This document shows positions 59,937 to 64,000 of a stretch of DNA of 64,000 nt, piece by piece. Numbering within the stretch: the first letter of the stretch is position 1; every line of letters begins with the position of its first letter. The position numbers and the translations under genes were made by a program. The notes beneath the pieces are model-generated. The model was not told the DNA's origin. It was given only the letters and a program-made list of their open reading frames with translations, and made no database searches. This DNA comes from Aldrovandia affinis (taxonomy: Eukaryota; Chordata; Actinopteri; Notacanthiformes; Halosauridae), in assembly GCA_029706075.1 (NCBI GenBank), contig JAINUG010000195.1:494501-558500 (forward strand), written 5' to 3'.

Positions 59937-60612
59937 CAAGACTATAAGAATACATAGCGACGAGAGCAGGCCGTTTGGCCCATTTAGGCTCGTCATTTCC
60001 TGCTCTAAAGAATATCCAGTCCTGTTTCAAGCCTGCACTTGAATAGCCCAAGTGTTTCTGCCTCAACTACCTGACCTGGCAAGCTGTTCCAGGCATTGAC
60101 ATGAAAGAACTTCTTGGCATCTGTGCAGAATTAGCCTTGAACTCATTTCCACCTGTGTTCTCTTGTTCTGCTAACTGAACTTATTTTTCAAAATCTTTGG
60201 TAGTTCATTTTGTTAATCCCTTTTGGTAATTTAAAAACCTCAATCAAATCCCCCCTAAGTCTCTGTTTGTTAAGCTTGAATAGACTAAACATAGACCACA
60301 AGTTTTGTATCATCTGTAAATTGAACTATTTTGCTACTAATGTCCCAATCTAGATCATTTATGTAAATAAGGAAGAGCAGAGGTCCCAGCACCGATCCCT
60401 GCGGGACTCCACTGCCCTCAGCACCAGGTCAGATATGGCCCCACCTACTGTTACTCTTTGTATTCGACCTTGCAGCCAATTATGAACCCACTATTCCTGC
60501 AACTCCTACTGAATTCATTTTGACAGTGAGCCTCTTGTGTGGTACCTTATCAAATGCTTTTTGAAAGTCAATATCATAAGCCTGGTTCAAGTCAATAGAG
60601 AAGCATATTTCA
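59937..60612 (-). pseudogene. CR1-type LINE fragment with reverse-transcriptase motifs
   Basis: The minus strand reads, from 60590 down: [36 protein letters not shown] and FTDDTKL (the catalytic YxDD-like motif). It then jumps, with a large internal deletion near 60290, to RDLRGDLIEVFKLPKGI and the CR1 3' end AAATGGGCCAAACGGCCTGC TCTCGTC. Frame breaks are present. It is a dead 5'-truncated copy. Confidence 0.88.
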
Positions 60613-62085
60613 GCACTTTGTCATATTTTTATTAAGCATGAGCCCACACTGGGAATTCAGTCAGGCACGTAGTATCTCATGCCACAATCATAACTCATTA
60701 CTGTATGGATTATGTATCTTAACCATTGACCTACCTGGTTTGCAGAGTATTGGTAAAATCCCACTTATTATTAGAGATCCAGAAGAGAAGCTTATTCATA
60801 GTCCAGTCAGAGTTTGGACCTGGTCCTCACTCCCTGATGTCAGATCAGGTCTCAGGTCGGCCAGTAAGAGTCAGGGTTTGGGTATAGGGTGGTCAGCCAC
60901 TGACTGGAGGAACTGACTCTCCATTTTATGCAATTCCAGACCAGTTCCAGTAACATACAGACACCCCTCCATGCCCCTCCTATCACAGGTATGCAAATTC
61001 ATCTTATTTGGCTTTACGATCTTATGTCCCATTCAGATGTGATGTCACTGCTTCACATACGTTATGGTTATGGTTATGACTACATAACTGTGGTTCATCT
61101 GATGGCCAAGACTTCAGTGTGTGGTTTGCAAGAATGTATACTCCCACCATTGCAAGCTATATATATTTTTATTTTATTTTTTACTTCTTTGCTGTGATTG
61201 ATTATGGGTTTAAAAATCATTCCATTGAGCTAATTCATCAAATGAATTAATAGCAAATGTACTTAAATACCCAACAGTGAAATAAATTAGTCTATAGATA
61301 CATTTAAGACAGACAAGTATATGGCAAATACATCTCAAGTACACTGTCTCCATCCATAACAAAATGGCATTAATATTGGCAACTTATTTGTTTTGTTTAA
61401 AAGGTTGCCTGGGCAACTTATTTTGGTATGTCTGTCTGGGCTCTCTTCAACAGGTAACGTAAAAATGTTCAACAGCTGAAAAAATACACTTGATAACAAC
61501 ATAATTAGTCATATGTATTCAATGGGCAAATGGGTGAAAGAATGTGCAGTAGACTGTTAGCACTCAATCCAGAGAGCAGGATGGGATACAGTCTTGATAA
61601 GAATGAGCGCCTGTTGATGAGATTTGAGGGGAAGGAACAGTGGCAGTGACAGCGTCTCTATCTGTCTCTAGTAACACTGACTATCAGGGTCTCGGGGAGA
61701 GAAAGGAGTGCTTGTTAATGAGATTTTGATATTCTGAGATATGATATTCTCAGGAAGAGTAAGGAGCCAGCATCAAGCTCTGACCTCCTCAAAACGTAAG
61801 CACTGAGACAATGGCTCAACTGTAGATCTGTGTAGATGCTGTGAATAAATGGGGTGAGGGGGCAGGGTGGAGCTTCATGGAAAGATCCTGTCCAAGAACT
61901 AACTCCTGCACACTCTGATAAGACCAGACAACAGAGGGGGGGGGGGGGGCGTACAGCAATGTGGCACGTGGCAACTTGCCCAAGACAAAATAAATAGTAC
62001 ACTTTACCTCTACATGAGAAAGGGAAGCTTTTGCATTCCACAGGGAACAGAAAATGTTGGAGGAAGTTTGAGGTTTTGGGTTTAT
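60613..62085. other. no gene recognised
   Basis: Unassigned; a G-run at 61936-61949. Confidence 0.4.
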
Positions 62086-62086
62086 T

Positions 62087-62089
<3 letters not shown>

Positions 62090-62132
<43 letters not shown>
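62090..62132. repeat. (GA)n microsatellite
   Basis: Uninterrupted GA repeat. Confidence 0.97.
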
Positions 62133-64000
62133 ACTTAAGGAACACTATGTCTGACTTTGATCAACCCTTAGAAATGAGTTCCCTTCATTATAACAGTTCT
62201 TTATCTGATAATCATCCCTATTATCTAGATTGAATTTCCCTTCAATTGACTTGCGGACTCCAGCTTGTGGTTTAATTTCACTGAATATTGAATAGAAACA
62301 TTTACATTTTGTTTTAATCACTTTTACATTTTTGGCCCCTTGGGCAGTTCAGAAAATAGCCTTGTAATTAATAATAATGGCAGCAGTCCAACAGAGATAG
62401 CACGTAGCAACGGCTGGACCAGTGTTGTGTGCTTATCTCTGTAATGCTGTCTCCCCAGAGCAGTGTGGTATCATTCACAGAACAGCAACTTCCCTCCCAG
62501 TCAGACTCAGTGCAGCGACTGGCTCTAGATCTTTACAGCAAAGCATATCGATGAGTGCCCTCTAAGTTTTGTAGGGCATTCATTCGTTTACAGTTTCTGT
62601 TTACCCGCTGAAGTTCTTCAAGTAAATGCACGATACTAATTGTTCACCTGAGACATTCTGTAACATATTTATAGAGCTGAATGTTTCCTATAGTAATTAA
62701 GATAAAGGTTTGAGCCAGAATAACTGGGGGATCTTAGCACTGGAACTATTTAAAGAAAAGGTACTTCAACAAATGTTATCCTCAGTGTACATCCAGCTGT
62801 GTAAATGGGTTGTAGAACATACTACAAGCTGTGAAACTGCAAGCATCCTTTCTCACCCTGAATAAAAGTTTGTTGTCAGCAAACATTATTAAATAATAAT
62901 ATTGACTGGACCGAATGCACTGTAATAACTTTTAATCTTTGCTTTTATTCTTCCCCTTTTATTTCTTTTTTCTAGATGATAAACAAAATTACAACTAAGA
63001 ATTTGCTAAAATTTCCACTGTTGGAATTAACAGCTAAAAAACCCCAACAGATTTTAAACCAATATGGAACTGACCCGTGACCAGTGACACCAGCAAGATG
63101 TTAGTAGCAGCACCTGACCATCGCCTATCGCTGCTCCACTGAGTTTAAAACCATGACGAAACACTGGCCCCTAGTGGCACGAATAAATATAACAATCATC
63201 ACGGGTTCTGCCACTGAGGATGATGTCATTGCAGTACCATGGCTTATTTTAAAACCATTATAGGTTTTGGTTTTTTTTTGGCCGTCTGGCCTTCACGTAT
63301 TTATGATCATATTCAGAAACGCCTGACTAGACTGATTTCCCTTTGTCGTTTTCGGTATCATATTTCTTGCATGACTGTTAAGTAGGCTACAGCGACCATG
63401 CAGTTTTTATCTTCATGTTTTTTAAAAGGAGAAGGGCCTGACCAGACCAGTAAACCGCCGGTGGCATGTGAACGCAGTAAAAACCCAGTCAGGGTGTTAA
63501 CGGCACACATCTGCAAAAATGCGACGGTACTGAGAATAGCTGGGCTCAAGCGGATAACCACACACTGGGTGGGGATGTCTTGTTTCCTATTTACAAATAT
63601 AAACTAAAGTTATTTTTTTATGTCATATGCCTACGCATTTTAAACAATATGCCTATGTGTAGCATACGTTACGTTCTATTTTTTTCGTCTCCAAATTTTC
63701 TTTTAAAATTATTTCGCAATTAGCCATCAAGCTGGGTTTACTATAGGCCTATATGCAATAGACTGTTTCAAAGGGATACATGATGTAAAACAGTGTTTAA
63801 CTATCTTACATTCAGCATAACATAACGCCGCTTTGTTTATTTTTGATGTGTCACCAGTTTGCCGCGCACAACCAGACTGCCTGTGGCTACATGATATTGT
63901 CTAAGATACAACGGCTAAACGTTTTATGGTTTTAGGGTTATTTTTGTGCGTCGTTAAACTTTTGTCTTATTATGTGAGCCCTAAATGGAATTGGCTTTCA
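62133..64000. other. no gene recognised
   Basis: AT-rich, no repeat family or exon recognised. Confidence 0.4.

Overview
The window is vertebrate nuclear DNA, almost certainly from a teleost fish. The evidence is one multi-exon vertebrate gene with GT-AG introns, set in long non-coding DNA. That DNA is crowded with fish-type interspersed repeats: several Tc1/mariner transposons, CR1- and L2-type LINE pieces, at least four tRNA-derived SINE families, hAT ends and a hAT-like MITE, and long CA, GA, GGA and AAT microsatellites. I cannot name the species.

The one gene I can identify with confidence is mras (M-Ras / R-Ras3), on the minus strand. Five coding exons (39815-39609, 38150-37997, 34909-34810, 33187-33108, 31456-31357) join in perfect phase. 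They encode 208 residues with all five Ras G-boxes, a lysine-rich tail and a C-terminal CVIL prenylation box. A non-coding first exon probably ends at 43521, and the 3' UTR probably runs to about 29.5 kb.

Layout. 0-31 kb is a repeat-rich flank: hAT end, L2 pieces, a Tc1 (1155-2338), a 29-bp tandem repeat, many SINEs, a DD36E Tc1/mariner remnant (to 10812), a LINE C-terminal fragment (14.7-15.4 kb), an intron-bearing DD35E mariner-type element (19333-21507), and an L2 3' end (25.6-26.15 kb). A possible orphan first coding exon of an unknown gene lies on the minus strand at 5551-5486. 29.5-43.6 kb is mras. 43.6-64 kb is the upstream flank: SINEs, a CRE/CCAAT cluster at 46.4 kb, a very long TG/CA minisatellite block (49.57-50.44 kb), two RFX-type X-box palindromes (51103, 59070), a Tc1 element (55552-57113), a GA tract (58.1-58.37 kb) and a CR1 fragment (59.9-60.6 kb).

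The most striking observation is in mras intron 2. The last part of the intron, together with the first few bases of exon 3, is tandemly duplicated about ten times. The authentic 3' splice site is therefore preceded by an array of near-identical decoy 3' splice sites. A second is a composite repeat, a SINE lodged inside an L2 3' tail, found with the same junction at two separate places (11.1-11.5 kb and 15.5-15.67 kb), which suggests the composite itself spread.

No bacterial-type operons, CRISPR arrays or viral genes were seen. Function beyond mras and the mobile elements is inference.
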